From positions 5,562,817-5,626,816 of the forward strand of contig NW_020653900.1 in the NCBI RefSeq assembly GCF_003589595.1: DNA of 64,000 nt, given 5' to 3'. Of this stretch, positions 21,600 through 33,800 are shown piece by piece. Below the pieces are notes generated by a model. It made no database searches. It saw only the letters and a program-made list of their open reading frames with translations, and was not told the origin of the DNA. The translations under genes were made by a program, and so were the position numbers. The first letter of the stretch is position 1. Each line of letters starts with the position of its first letter. This stretch comes from Hyposmocoma kahamanoa. Taxonomy: Eukaryota > Arthropoda > Insecta > Lepidoptera > Cosmopterigidae.

Positions 21600-21705
21600 T
21601 GATTCCGCTTGGTTGGACCAACCAAGACAAAAACGTAAAACTTTTACGCTTGCGTAAAACCAGGTAGTAATAGATAGTAACACACTTAAGATATCGTTAT
21701 AAAAG
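21600..21705 (+). promoter_or_regulatory. Putative P450 5' flank with palindrome
   Basis: A 19-bp palindrome, CTTGGTTGGACCAACCAAG, lies at 21608-21626, about 80 bp before the P450 start codon. A second small inverted motif (GTAAAACTTTTAC) follows. These may be regulator sites or lie in the 5' UTR. The transcription start cannot be placed from sequence. Confidence 0.3.
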
Positions 21706-21862
21706 ATGGGTATTCCATTAATATTACTATTAACAATTATAATACTAAGTTTATTAAAACTGTGGAAAAGCCATTCAAGAAAGGATGTAAAACTGCCACC
21801 GACATTCGACGGCGCGCTTCCTCTGATTGGAATTGCACATAAATTAATTGGTGATAGTCAAC
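21706..21862 (+). CDS. P450 exon 1
   Basis: Codes residues 1-52 plus one base. ATG is in good context (AAAGATGGG). MGIPLILLLTIIILSLLKLW is a hydrophobic anchor followed by a basic stretch (KSHSRK), the usual ER stop-transfer layout. The donor is GTAAGT. Confidence 0.93.
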
Positions 21863-24800
21863 GTAAGTATATTTCAAAAAATCGGTTTTCGTGTAAAATG
21901 TCGAGGTAAGTGTGTTTTTTTGCCATCGTGAAATTTTTTAGGAATTTTTTTTCACACCGTGTATATCTTCAATTTTACTACATATTTTTATCCAAAGCGA
22001 TTGATTCTACTCTTAATAAGAGTACGAATTATTTATCGTTAATATTGTGCGTTATGCCCCACGAATGGGCATGTACAAATTGATATTCTATAAATGAAGG
22101 AACAGTTGGGATATTTAACCTGAATTATTTAAATTAAATATCTCCAATCGCATGTTAAATTTGATTTCATATGCTTCATTATAGTTCGTATCATTTTTGT
22201 GGCTTTCATATTGTGATAAAAACACTTGTGACGTAAGTATGATCACAGATATGCGTATGATCGTATGTGGCTCTATTAGACCAAAGGTAGAAATTACGGC
22301 TATTCGGAACCCTGGGGGATCCGTTTTATTTTAAATTATTATCTACTCCCATCGGCTCCCCAATGCAGGAGATCAAGAATAAATATAAATATTAAGGGGA
22401 TGCAAAATTTAGAGGGGACGAGTTGCAATTTAAAATTGGCGGTGGATCATTTTGGAGATCAGTTGGAAATAACACATATTACTATTGTATTTTGTTTTCA
22501 ATTCAACACATTTACCATATCTGGACTTAATATAGATTAGTGACTTAATAGTGTAGATTAGTTGTTTAGTTTATTTTATTGTCATATTATATTATATGTA
22601 TGTTAGTCCTTAAGATATTTATTTTATGGGTCATGTGGCCTGCAATAAATATGTAAATAAATTTAAAAAAAATTAACACTTTTAAATGTCGGCAACAATG
22701 AAACCAAATTTGTAAAAATTAAAATATGTCATAAACAAATAAAATGAAAATTATAAAAATTTCGTCAAAAAATATTATAGACTCCAACAATATTAATTAT
22801 TCGTGTACCTTCTTAGATTCGTGGAGAGTCATCCAGAAATTTGGAAAAGAATGTATAGCGAAAGGAGACGTTCTTTATGGAGTACTAGGCCCCTTCAAGA
22901 TCTACGGTAAGTTTACAATTTACATAATTTTATATATTATAATGCAATACGAATGTTTCATCAATTTGATATGTCGCTCCAGGTTTGTTTAATAACATCT
23001 TGTAACACAATTTTTGTTTCTGGGTTATCAATAGTATTTTCTAGGTGTAAAAGCTTTGCTTTTGTGGTACAACAAAAAGTTGAAATTTACGTACCGTTAC
23101 CGAATAATCATTTTTTGTAGCAGTACAGCTCCTTGTGAAAGAGTTCATCCAGGGAAGGGTGCTGGTGAGTTCATCCAGGGAAGGGTGCTGGTTCAGAAGG
23201 GGAAGGGTGCAAATTACACGAACATGGGATTTGTCAACTTATGTCTCAGAGTGATGGGCGCAGTGGATTTAAAGCTGAGTGGCACTGCAACTATTATGGA
23301 CAGGCATATCGCTTACTACCAGGTGCACGACTTGTTCGTCCCGTTACTTGGTATCATAAAAAAAAATCTTGCATAACATATTATTACTTCAGTAAATTCT
23401 CGATTATCATTAAAATATTCATAGGAAAGGGTTTTTTTTATTAATATGAGTACATTTCTTCACATATAATAATAAATGATTAATGTATCTTATTTATTGT
23501 TAATAAAACACCGCAGCCAGCCGTATACTCTGCTGTCAGCCGAAATTTATCAAGACTGTTTTTTCCTTGTACAGTTTAAGGTCATTACTAGACATCGGAT
23601 TATATGCACTATCAAAATGCCAAAATATGCATGCAAATATGCACTAAAAAAGGGCGAAATATGCACAAAATATGCACAATCAAAAAACCATTATTAGAAT
23701 TAACTTTATTTCTACAATATACAATAACATATTTTTTAAGGTTTTCTGGCGCAAATTTGTGACGTTTGTCACTTAAAACTAATTTATATGCTGAAAATGA
23801 CCTTTCAACGTCAACTGACGTTACCGGACAGAACTTAAAATTTGGCGCCATTTCTGCCGAGACCTCTTCAGGCAGAATTTGTCCGGTGCCGTTGATAAAT
23901 GCGAATAGCGAGTCGAGTACCTACGCTCGCGGATCGCTCTCAATGCGCTCTCGCAGTGCGTGCGAGGGCGATGTGTTGATGTGTGGTGTGGGGACGGCGG
24001 CGTAGTACAACACGTCTAACACGTATAAATACTAAAATAAGCACTGTCAATGAAAAAGTACCAAAATATGCAATAACGCTATAAAAATAGCATTATATGC
24101 GTTTGCATATGCAAACATGCAAATGCATATAATCCGATGTCTAGTCATTACACTTTATCGTACTACCGTTAAGAAATATGAGGCAAACATTGAACCGAGA
24201 CGGAGCATTTTGGAGTATGTTGGCGAACATACTCCAAAATGCGCTAAGTGCAAGCTTGAAACCGCTTTAAGTAATTGTTCGATACAAGCCTGCTCAAGAT
24301 GGTCATCGATTTGTATTGAAAGTTTGTGAAATTTCATCTACTTATTTGCCAAGTTTTATTGGAGTTGGTTAACGGAAACTGGGTGAAATCCAATAAGCCA
24401 GATTCATCCCCTAATTTACCATACTTAGAGGTACAATATTTTTTCCAATTTTGAAATGGACCATTACTGAGCTATCCTATTTTCTACAAAAATAGAGTCA
24501 TCGAAATCGGTTCACAGATGTCGGAATAATCGTGTAACAGACAACAAAATGATGATTGTTCTGATATTGTTAACAACATATCATACAAAGTCCCAAACAA
24601 AGTCCACATGCATTCATCACGGACTCATTACCTGTTTGTTATTAACGCATGTCGTACCAATGCTGGCAAGCGATCACCATTGTATAGGTTAAAAAAATCG
24701 TTTAATAATACATTTAATAACATTGATATTCATGGCACACGCGTTTGCATTTTCAAAAAGTTGCTTATTAATAAATTTAAAAATCAGTTAACAAATAAAA

Positions 24801-27800
24801 TTCCTGAACCAATCGGCAATTATTTACGGGGCGCACTATAAGTTTCCGGAATGAAAAAAATACTACAAATGGTCAGAAATGAATTTATTGCTCCTCAAAA
24901 TATTCTCCGTTAGCGTTAATGCACTTTTTCATACGAATAAGCCAATTTTGAAGACATTTATGCCACTCCTCTGTGACAATCTCTGAAACATATTTTTCAT
25001 AGTCTTCGACAGCCTCTTCAGGTGATGAAAATCGTAACTGGTTCTTTAATTTTTGGAAATAAATAAAAGTCACAAGGTTCCAGGTCGGAACTGAACGTGG
25101 GGTGGCTCATAAGGTCAACATTGTTCGCCTTCGAAAATGTGTGAGAACTGGCATTATCATGGTGCAAGATGATACGGGGTTTACGGTTACTTTTACGAGG
25201 TTTGTCAAAACTTCCGGCAAACAAATGGTCGTGTACCAATCACTATTCACGGTACAACGATTCTCCAAAGCAACATTAATCACGTGTCCAGTTTTATTAA
25301 AAAAAGAAGCAATCATCCGCTTAGAGGCACTTTGCACGCGCGCCACTTTGGTTGGTTTCGACTCATCTCAAAAGACCCATACGCTCGATTGCTGCTTTGT
25401 TTTGGGATCGTAACTATAAATCCATGTTTCATCACCTGTTACTATATCCCATGCCAAATTTGACGCCCCTTCGTTGAATCTGGTAAGCATGGCATTGCAC
25501 CAAGTAACGCGATCCGTTTTTTGAGCCTCAGGCAAATTGTGTGGAATCCACCGAGAGCACAGCTTTTTCACACTCAAATGTTTGTGTAGTATTGATTGTA
25601 TTTGACTCTGCCTATGCCTAAAGATGCCCGATTCTCATGGTATGTCACATGTCTGTCTGTTTTGATCATACGGCGCACAGCATCGATGATTTTGTTTTTC
25701 ACAGCAGTGGACGGACGACCATCACGAAATTCGTCACTGAGATTCACACGACCGCGTTTGAATTCTGCAAACCAGCTATAAATAGTAGTCTTGCATAGTG
25801 CTTCATCGCCAAAAGTAGTTTGAAGCCGAGAGAAGCTCCGCTGAGCTGTTAAATTACACTTAGGCTCAACTCACACTGGCGCAGAGTCGAAGCGTCGCAA
25901 CGCGTCATGTTTTTCGCCTATAATATATTCATCTCCATTTTCCCTTTATTAAGGTATAAATTTGTATTATGCAAATATGGAAACAGGCGACACGCGTCAC
26001 TTGAGCGCAGTGAGGCGCCAGACGCCGTTCACACTGTGATCCGGGCGCACTAAAGCGAGCATCGTCGCGCGACGACGCGTGTAGCCAAGCGTTGTAGTTG
26101 AAAAACAGGACGCGACGCGACGCTTCGACTCTGCGCCAGTATGAGTTGAGCCTTAAAGTCGTAGAAAATCATACTACGAAAATTTTCACGAGTTAAATCC
26201 ATGGTGATGTAGACAACCACTTTCTAAAATGACGCCACAATGTAAAAACAAGTGACAGATGAAACAAACTGTATTCTACAGCCAAAGAGTTCCATTTTCA
26301 AATGTTGTAATTACTTTTTAAATATTGTTTATGTAAGTGGCCAGTCCCGAAAATGTATAGTGTCTATTATATGTATATTTTTAAAATAAGCACTTTTGGT
26401 ATAACAGTTCAAAATTTACTTATTTTAAAAGAAACGTGATATGTATATATGTCAGTGTATCTATGTACCTGTAACATTTGACATTGTTTATTTAATGAAA
26501 CAGAATTTGAATTTCCATAACCAATTTTGCTCCCCAGTGATCACGGACCCCGATGATATTTACACGGTGTCCAACGCTTGCCTAAAGAAGATCTGGGCTT
26601 ATGACTTGTCGAAGCCTTGGCTTGGAGAAGCCCTGATAAGAGCTGATGGTAAGTGGCATTTCGGGTTTTTGCTGGGTAGTGTAATCAGCATCACACTGGT
26701 CCCGAGGTCCCCAAACTTTTGTCCCGTACGAGTCATTTTTTTCTGTTTTGTTTAGACCAATTCAATTGAATTCATCAATTTCAAATGAATATTTTTAACA
26801 GTTGACACAATGCTACTCACTTTGATCAATTTAACTGTTTAGCGTCACAACTTTCCAAAAAAGTTTTATGCATTTCTCTAATCGAACATCTTGCACTACA
26901 TACATAAAGTTTAATAGTTTACTTCGTAGGTATATTATGTAAAATATAATAAATAAATATTTGACATTGTTTATGGTACTATTTATACAATGTGAATTAT
27001 TGTGTAAATAGAAAGTCAAAATTTTGATCACAACCTGCCTACATCGCTGATATGAACCACTTGTCTGTGTACCCCTGGGGGTTGATAAAGCCAACATTGA
27101 GAATCATCGATATAAACAGTCGAACTAATCAACTTCTCTGGTGACAACAGGTGTCCACGGACAACAGTGACAACTTACAGTGAGGTGTTCGTGTATTCAT
27201 TGTGTGTCAATTTTATACGAAATAAATGTTTCCAGTTCCAATTTGGAAAAAACATCGCAAGATAATCAATCGAGCTTTCGTACAAGACGTGATCGACCAG
27301 TTCATTGGTGTATTCAACAAGGAATCTAAGCTTTTAGTAAAAGATCTAATTGCTAAAGCAGGGAGGGGACCATTTAATCCTGTTGATTACTTGGGAAACA
27401 GAGCTATGGAGATTACTTTTCGTAAGTATTTCATATTTTTTCGACTATGAACAATCGTCGATCTTGGTTGGGTGAAAGTAGTGTCACTAATGCTCCATCT
27501 AGAACAGAACCTGCCAGAATAGGTTGTGACCTATGACAGTGCTAATCACCTACATCGACATCTCACGTTTTTATCACAATGTTTACTGGTTCCTCTCGAA
27601 TCGTTCTCTAATTCCTTTTCCTTACGTTGATTCGTTCCATCATCAATTCCTACAAAATTCCCGAAGTGAGAGGACGTGCAATCTGCATCTGGTAAATTTA
27701 AAGTGTTTAAATGTAAAATTTTCTTATGTGCATTTTATATCGGAGAAACGCAAGAAATTATATTGTAATATTTTGTGCACAATCCTATTGTATGCCTACT

Positions 27801-30800
27801 ACCGTACCGGCACGCTATGGTGGCCGTTTTGACAGATTACATTAGTGAAGTTAAATCTCAATTCATTATCGAAAAGAATATAATCAAATGCTAGACGTAT
27901 CTATGAGTTTTTAGATTTATAACTAGTATTGCAAGGGGTATCTGATTAAAAAGTTTTAATAAAACGAAAATAAAAATGTTTACTTAATACCTATATCGTT
28001 AATTCGAAACGCTTTGTTTTGCATTGAGCTTTGACGCGAATTTGTTTGAGGTAGAAGTTGTGCTGGACAGCGATCCATAAGTGACGATCGTATTAGATTT
28101 CATTTCTAGAAATTTCGAATTTCGAAATACAATGCCGAGTTGTGTCGTAAATATACATCCAAAAATTTTACTGCACGTCACTATTGACAATAATGTACGT
28201 ACATCAATTAGCTCCTTCAATATACGAAACTTGATGAGAGAAACGGCCGTCATAGCGTGTCTGTACCTACTATAAAGTATACGACAAAAAAGTTAGAAGG
28301 CAAAAGTGATAGCATAGCTAGTTCGTGGGACTTGTACCCCACTATTTTTAAGCGTCGGAAATAGATTCTCGACAGGATAAACTTTTTAATTTAAACATGG
28401 TCTAAGTAGAACACAGGTAGTGCCACCAAACTTAATAATGTAGTACTCAAATATAGAACAATTTAGTAGAGTAGAAGTGGTTAGTTAGCGTCTGACGCGT
28501 GCCAATTATATATAGGTCTCAAAAGACCTACTTGAGCTCAGTCCGCCATTTTCGCTTTGTATGCTATGGTTGTGTCATTCTTTCGCGCAAACTGCCTTAA
28601 AAAAATGCCTTATTGTGCTGTTTTGGAGTGCAAAAATGATAGCTGCACCAAAAATATCACCCCTAGTAGTTTCAAATCATCGTCTTATTTTAATAAATTA
28701 TCAATTTTCTGATTATCTATACGTTGACATGTTAATCGTTAGTCGTAGTCCAGCTACAGACCGCAAGATGTCAGCATGTTGAAAAAATTTCAATATAAAA
28801 TCAAATCGTCGTAACTTGCAACAAAAGTTTCAACGATATAACGACTGGGTGAAGTTTAAATTATATTAACAATGCAGAATTTGTTACATCTTTTAAAATT
28901 AGAAACTATGACCAATCATTATCAAGATTTCATAGTGTTTATCATTTTGTTTGTGTGCGTTTTGGCGACATCAGGGGGTCTACTCTCGATCTCAAGTCAA
29001 GTATTGCTTTTATGGCAGTAATTGTTTCGGACGGATGTCGGACGGAGATCGAGAGTAGACCCCCAGTTCCGATAGTAATCAAGGCTCATGGCACTTCCAT
29101 TGTTTTTTTTTCTTCCATGTACTCAATAGACTTGTACCTGATTGGTCCTTAGCGGGAATGATCCTAGTTAGTTCAATCGGTCAACTGAACTAGGTCGGTC
29201 TTCTAGTTCATCTAGTTCCTTAGTTAGTTAGTTCGTCTTGTCCTTGCTCGGACATTGAACTAACGCTCCAAGCTAGTAATTTTATTCACATTAACTATTA
29301 CGGACTTCTAGTATTATGAGGTCAATACTACACTGTACTAAATATTTAAAAATACAATTTGTATGGAATCGGTACTATTTGATTTTCCTTCATGTTTTAC
29401 AGGTTTAAAGACTGTCATTCTAAATTTTTATTGAATTCATTATCAATTGTTTTTTTAAATTGCTCCACTAGTTTGTTATAATTATTAATACAAAGATCGA
29501 ACACTCAGAAAAATTCCTTCGATCCGGCCGGATTCGAACCGACGTCTTCTTGCTTACTGTGTCAGACGCTATACCAACTAAGCCACAGAACGAACCAGCG
29601 GACCTCACGAATCTTTCTATGTGCTTGCGCCGTGTCTTTGTATTTGGTTTTTTCAACGACTTTTTAGTCGTAGCGCCATCATGAGAAATCTATGAATGAT
29701 TTATCAGTAACTGTCTGACTGTCATTCTAACTAAATATCCTTTTTTTACAAAATAGGAATTTTAGTCAGAATTATGTGTTTAAAAATGAATATTTAGGTA
29801 CAACTATTTCATATACTCGTATACGTAGGTTGATATTATACATACAGATACCTACCAAAAATATTACCTTTTTTGCAAGCTCGTATATATACAAAATGTA
29901 GATACGTATTCGAGACTTAGAACGAGCTGGGAAAGTTCAACCGTGCATCCCACTCGAACTTGTACTAAAAGTAGCGAAAGATCGCTATTTGTACCGCTCG
30001 CACCGTTCCTACTGTATAAAAGACAGGTGAACTATCAACGCAAACAGTTCCTAGTCCGTAGTAAACTAAAAAGAAGGATGAACTCATTGACCTACCAACA
30101 ATGAACTATTAAAACCGTGCAAGACGAACTAGGTCATGTCGGTCAGTGTAGGGAATATATTCCTAATAGTTCGTAGCTCATAAACTATACAAGCCTAGTA
30201 CTCAAAGCACAAAGAATTTCTTAAAAACTTATTTGGTTTGGTGGGTTGTCTGGCTGCTTTTCTTATTGTCTTAATTTTTTTTTATATAATACTAAGTGAT
30301 GGGACGAACAAGTCGTGTGCCTAGTGGTAAGTGACACACCTGTCCCTAACAATTGCAGTGCCACTCAGAGCTTTAAATGACAAAGATCTGAGTGCACTGC
30401 ACGCGACACCCTGAGACATACAATGACAAGTCCCATGTGCCTGTACTTTTACCAGCAGCCTTACTGTTCAAATCTGGAACACAGTAATGCTGACATTACT
30501 GCTTGGCGGCAGAAATAGGTAAGGTGGCAGTACTTCCCTGAACGAACTCTTTCACAAGGAGCTCTCTAGTGCTACTAAATTACGAAGATCATAATTGTCA
30601 TTACACATTATCATTTGTATAAAAAGTCGTGGTAGCCTACTCAGAGTTTCTCGGAATTTATCGACTCATCCGTAGAACAAAGGTCTACGTGCAATTTAAT
30701 TTGAAATAAATTTAGCGTGAGCCTTTCGGTGTACGAAAACCGCTTGATGAATCCTTCACGTCGAAGATGGTTCACAACCCTCGGAAAACTAGTGAAGTGA

Positions 30801-33800
30801 AAAAATAGTGGGGCGTATGATTGGGTTGATTACGTGAATGGCAACATGGGAGGAAATCTGATCTCATATTCGTGACATATGTAATCCATACCTACACTTT
30901 GAGTCAGCGTAAATGAATATAGATAGCTTTAATGTCAATACAGAGTACCTACTTACTAAAAAGACCAACCTCATAAGTTATTCATCCCCTAGTATGCCAC
31001 ACTTAGGGGTTGAATATTTTCTTCGAATTTAAATGGGACCACTTATGAGATGCCCTCTTTCCAATCATCAAGTTCGGTTCGTGTAACATACATACAAAAA
31101 AAACTTGGTCGAATCATTGACTTACAAATAAATGGACGACGAGTCTAATACAAAAACCACGAAAAAAATGTCCCAAGTCAACCTATTTAAACGTAGTGAC
31201 ATGTAAATGAATATGAAAATGCTAAAACGTTGAATTTAAATTGTAATGCCATCGCAGTACTGTCTAATTTTGCTTGCTTCGCTGTCAGTCGAACAAACGA
31301 AGACTAAAGCGTGAATGACGCTCTGTATACGACTTTAACGCCCTATAAGTTCGGACACTTTTTAGCGCGGACCCGACGTCTATATAATTGTAAGTCATTG
31401 GGTCGAATAGTGAACCTCCTCCTTTTTTTGAAATCTGTTAAAAAGCATTTAACAGCATTTACTTAGAGGAAGCTCATATTGCAGAGTAGATTTAAATGGT
31501 TTGTTACAAACGTGCCTCTAATATCTTTTTTTTTTCCAGAAACAGTAATGGGAATATCGGACTCAGGCGATGACGTCATCCATAACCACGAATATTCACG
31601 GGCACTACAATCTTTATTTAACTTGTACGCACAAAGATTTCAGAGCCTGTGGATGCATAGCCCGTTTTTGTACAACTTCTCCAGCTTGAAGAAGAAGGAG
31701 CAAGATTTGATAAGTATTCTCCATAGGACTTCTGATAAGGTACTTGTATTATGTATTTTTGTTATTTATATTAAAATCACTTGGTAATTAAGTATGGCGT
31801 AAATAGAATTGCAAGCTCAACATAACATTGTCTAACGGAACTGATTGTTCTTTACTGTCGTGTTCAAAAGTCACAAATTAAGGGGCAATGTGTACACTTC
31901 TATAATAAGATCCCGATTCATATTCAAAATTTGCCATTCACCAGGCTTAAAACTATAGTGAAACAAAAACTTTACAATGTTAAAGGTTATTTACTTTTGT
32001 CATCTATTTACCCTTCTGCGTAATTATATGACAAAAAGTCCTGACAGGTTGTCTCGACCTGTGATGCTTGAAACAAATATTATATTTATTTACAAAGAAC
32101 AAACCCTACAGTTCCTTGTTCATTCGTCTCAGGGGATCTGCCTTATGAATAAACACTAGAATTTAATTTATATGACGATTTAAGATGTAGTTTCCTTAAT
32201 TTTACTTTGACTTTGAACAATAATGTAAGTAGCCTTAGTAAAATAACATACTTATTAGGTATATAACAAACGACTATAAGAATTATTCAAATAAAAGCAA
32301 AGAATTGGGTGAGAATTTATTTGCCTCTTAATTTACAGAAAAACACTGGTCGACATATTTTCGTGTGTTCGACTCGAAAGTCGAAATGTACGCAGCGTTG
32401 TTCCGTATTTTATTAACTGACTTCAAAAAGTCGGAGGTTCTCAATTAGACTCTATTTATTCTCGATTTCGATGAATCTTCTTTTCGTAGGAAAGAGGGTA
32501 CCCTGGTAATAGTCCCATTCAAATTTGAAGAAAATATTCAACCTCTAAGGGTGACAAATTAAGGGGTGAATCGGTTTACTGGATTTCACCCAGTTTCCGC
32601 TAACATTTCAATAAAATTTGGCAATTAGATGAAATTCTATCAACTTTTTAGGTCATTTTTTTTATAAAAGATCATAATTATCAAGTTACAAATTTAATTC
32701 CACTACTGCCTAAGTAATTATGATAATAAATATAGTACATATAAGAAAATATTATATTACTTAAAACAGGTATTTCTTTTTTGTATTTTGTTTGAGGATA
32801 ATTTGTTTACTTTTGGACTATAAAATTACTAACTGGAGGCCCCTATTAAATTCTTGTTTATCAAGAAAACACATAAAAATAATAATAAAGATCAAAATAC
32901 AAAACATAAGGCACCTAAAAATTCCAGTTTGTGTACTTGTTTCATAAATTTAGAGGCAATACTTAATGAATAATAGATTCAAGCGTTACTTTGCGAAAGT
33001 CCATGTTAATAAACATGGGAGTAAATTAATTTGCTACTCCGCGAACCCAGTGAAGATTAAATCGTGTAAATTTGCTGCGCTTGTGTTGAATATTTCTTCA
33101 TGCAAATAATTTTCCCACACTAGTTGCATCACAAGCGCAACTACAATCATAAACATCACCACCAGCAATACCAGACACGTGTTTCGCCTCCCTACGAGGC
33201 ATCTTGAGGGGTTGTTGATTGATCGAAGTTAATTGCGGCCGAGCGTCCGTTCAACATTCAAATGTATGCGATGGTATGTACATAGTCGCTGCTTCAATAA
33301 CAAAGGTGTGAACAGGTTAATTCACATTCATCGTCCCATTATACAGGGTAAACCTCGTATGTGATGTCTTTATAATGTTTCAGAACGAAGATAAAAACTT
33401 ACATAAGATTCCGTCTTTGATTGCCAAATTGTTATTTCCTCAGTGCCCTCTATATTCTATAAAATTTCAACAAGTTTTTTTTACTTAAAATTTGATTTCA
33501 GATTATCCAAAAGAAAAAAGCAGCTTACGAGAAACGGCTGGATAATAGCGATACTATTAACACTTCGGGTAATTACAATTTTTTACATCGTTCCTTATTA
33601 CAGGATGTAAACAGAAATATTAGAATTGGATTCAGAATTTCATGCCTGGTCGTTAATATTTAGCTTTTTCTTCACTGAGGAAAATTAATATTCTACCATA
33701 TTTAATATAAACTTAGTAGCAGTACTGCCACCTTACCTATTTCTGCCGCCAAGCAGTAATATTAGCGTTACTGCGTTCCGGTTTTGAAGGGTAAGGGCAC

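Noticed and set aside
21698..21705. TATAAAAG as the P450 TATA box
   Set aside because: It touches the start codon, leaving no room for the usual distance of about 25-30 bp to a transcription start upstream of the ATG.
28605..28712. THAP zinc-finger gene start
   Set aside because: Only the first cysteine pair spacing fits. The ORF stops after 35 codons and no later zinc ligands or splice donor were found.
29510..29600. tRNA gene on the minus strand
   Set aside because: The boxes are good, but shared sequence extends on both sides into other copies (39297, 39566), which shows a repeat family rather than a functional tRNA.
16305..31400. Peroxiredoxin or other host exons duplicated at the MITE A sites
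   Set aside because: The sequence shared with 2761-3046 stops at the 8-bp duplicates and contains no peroxiredoxin coding sequence.
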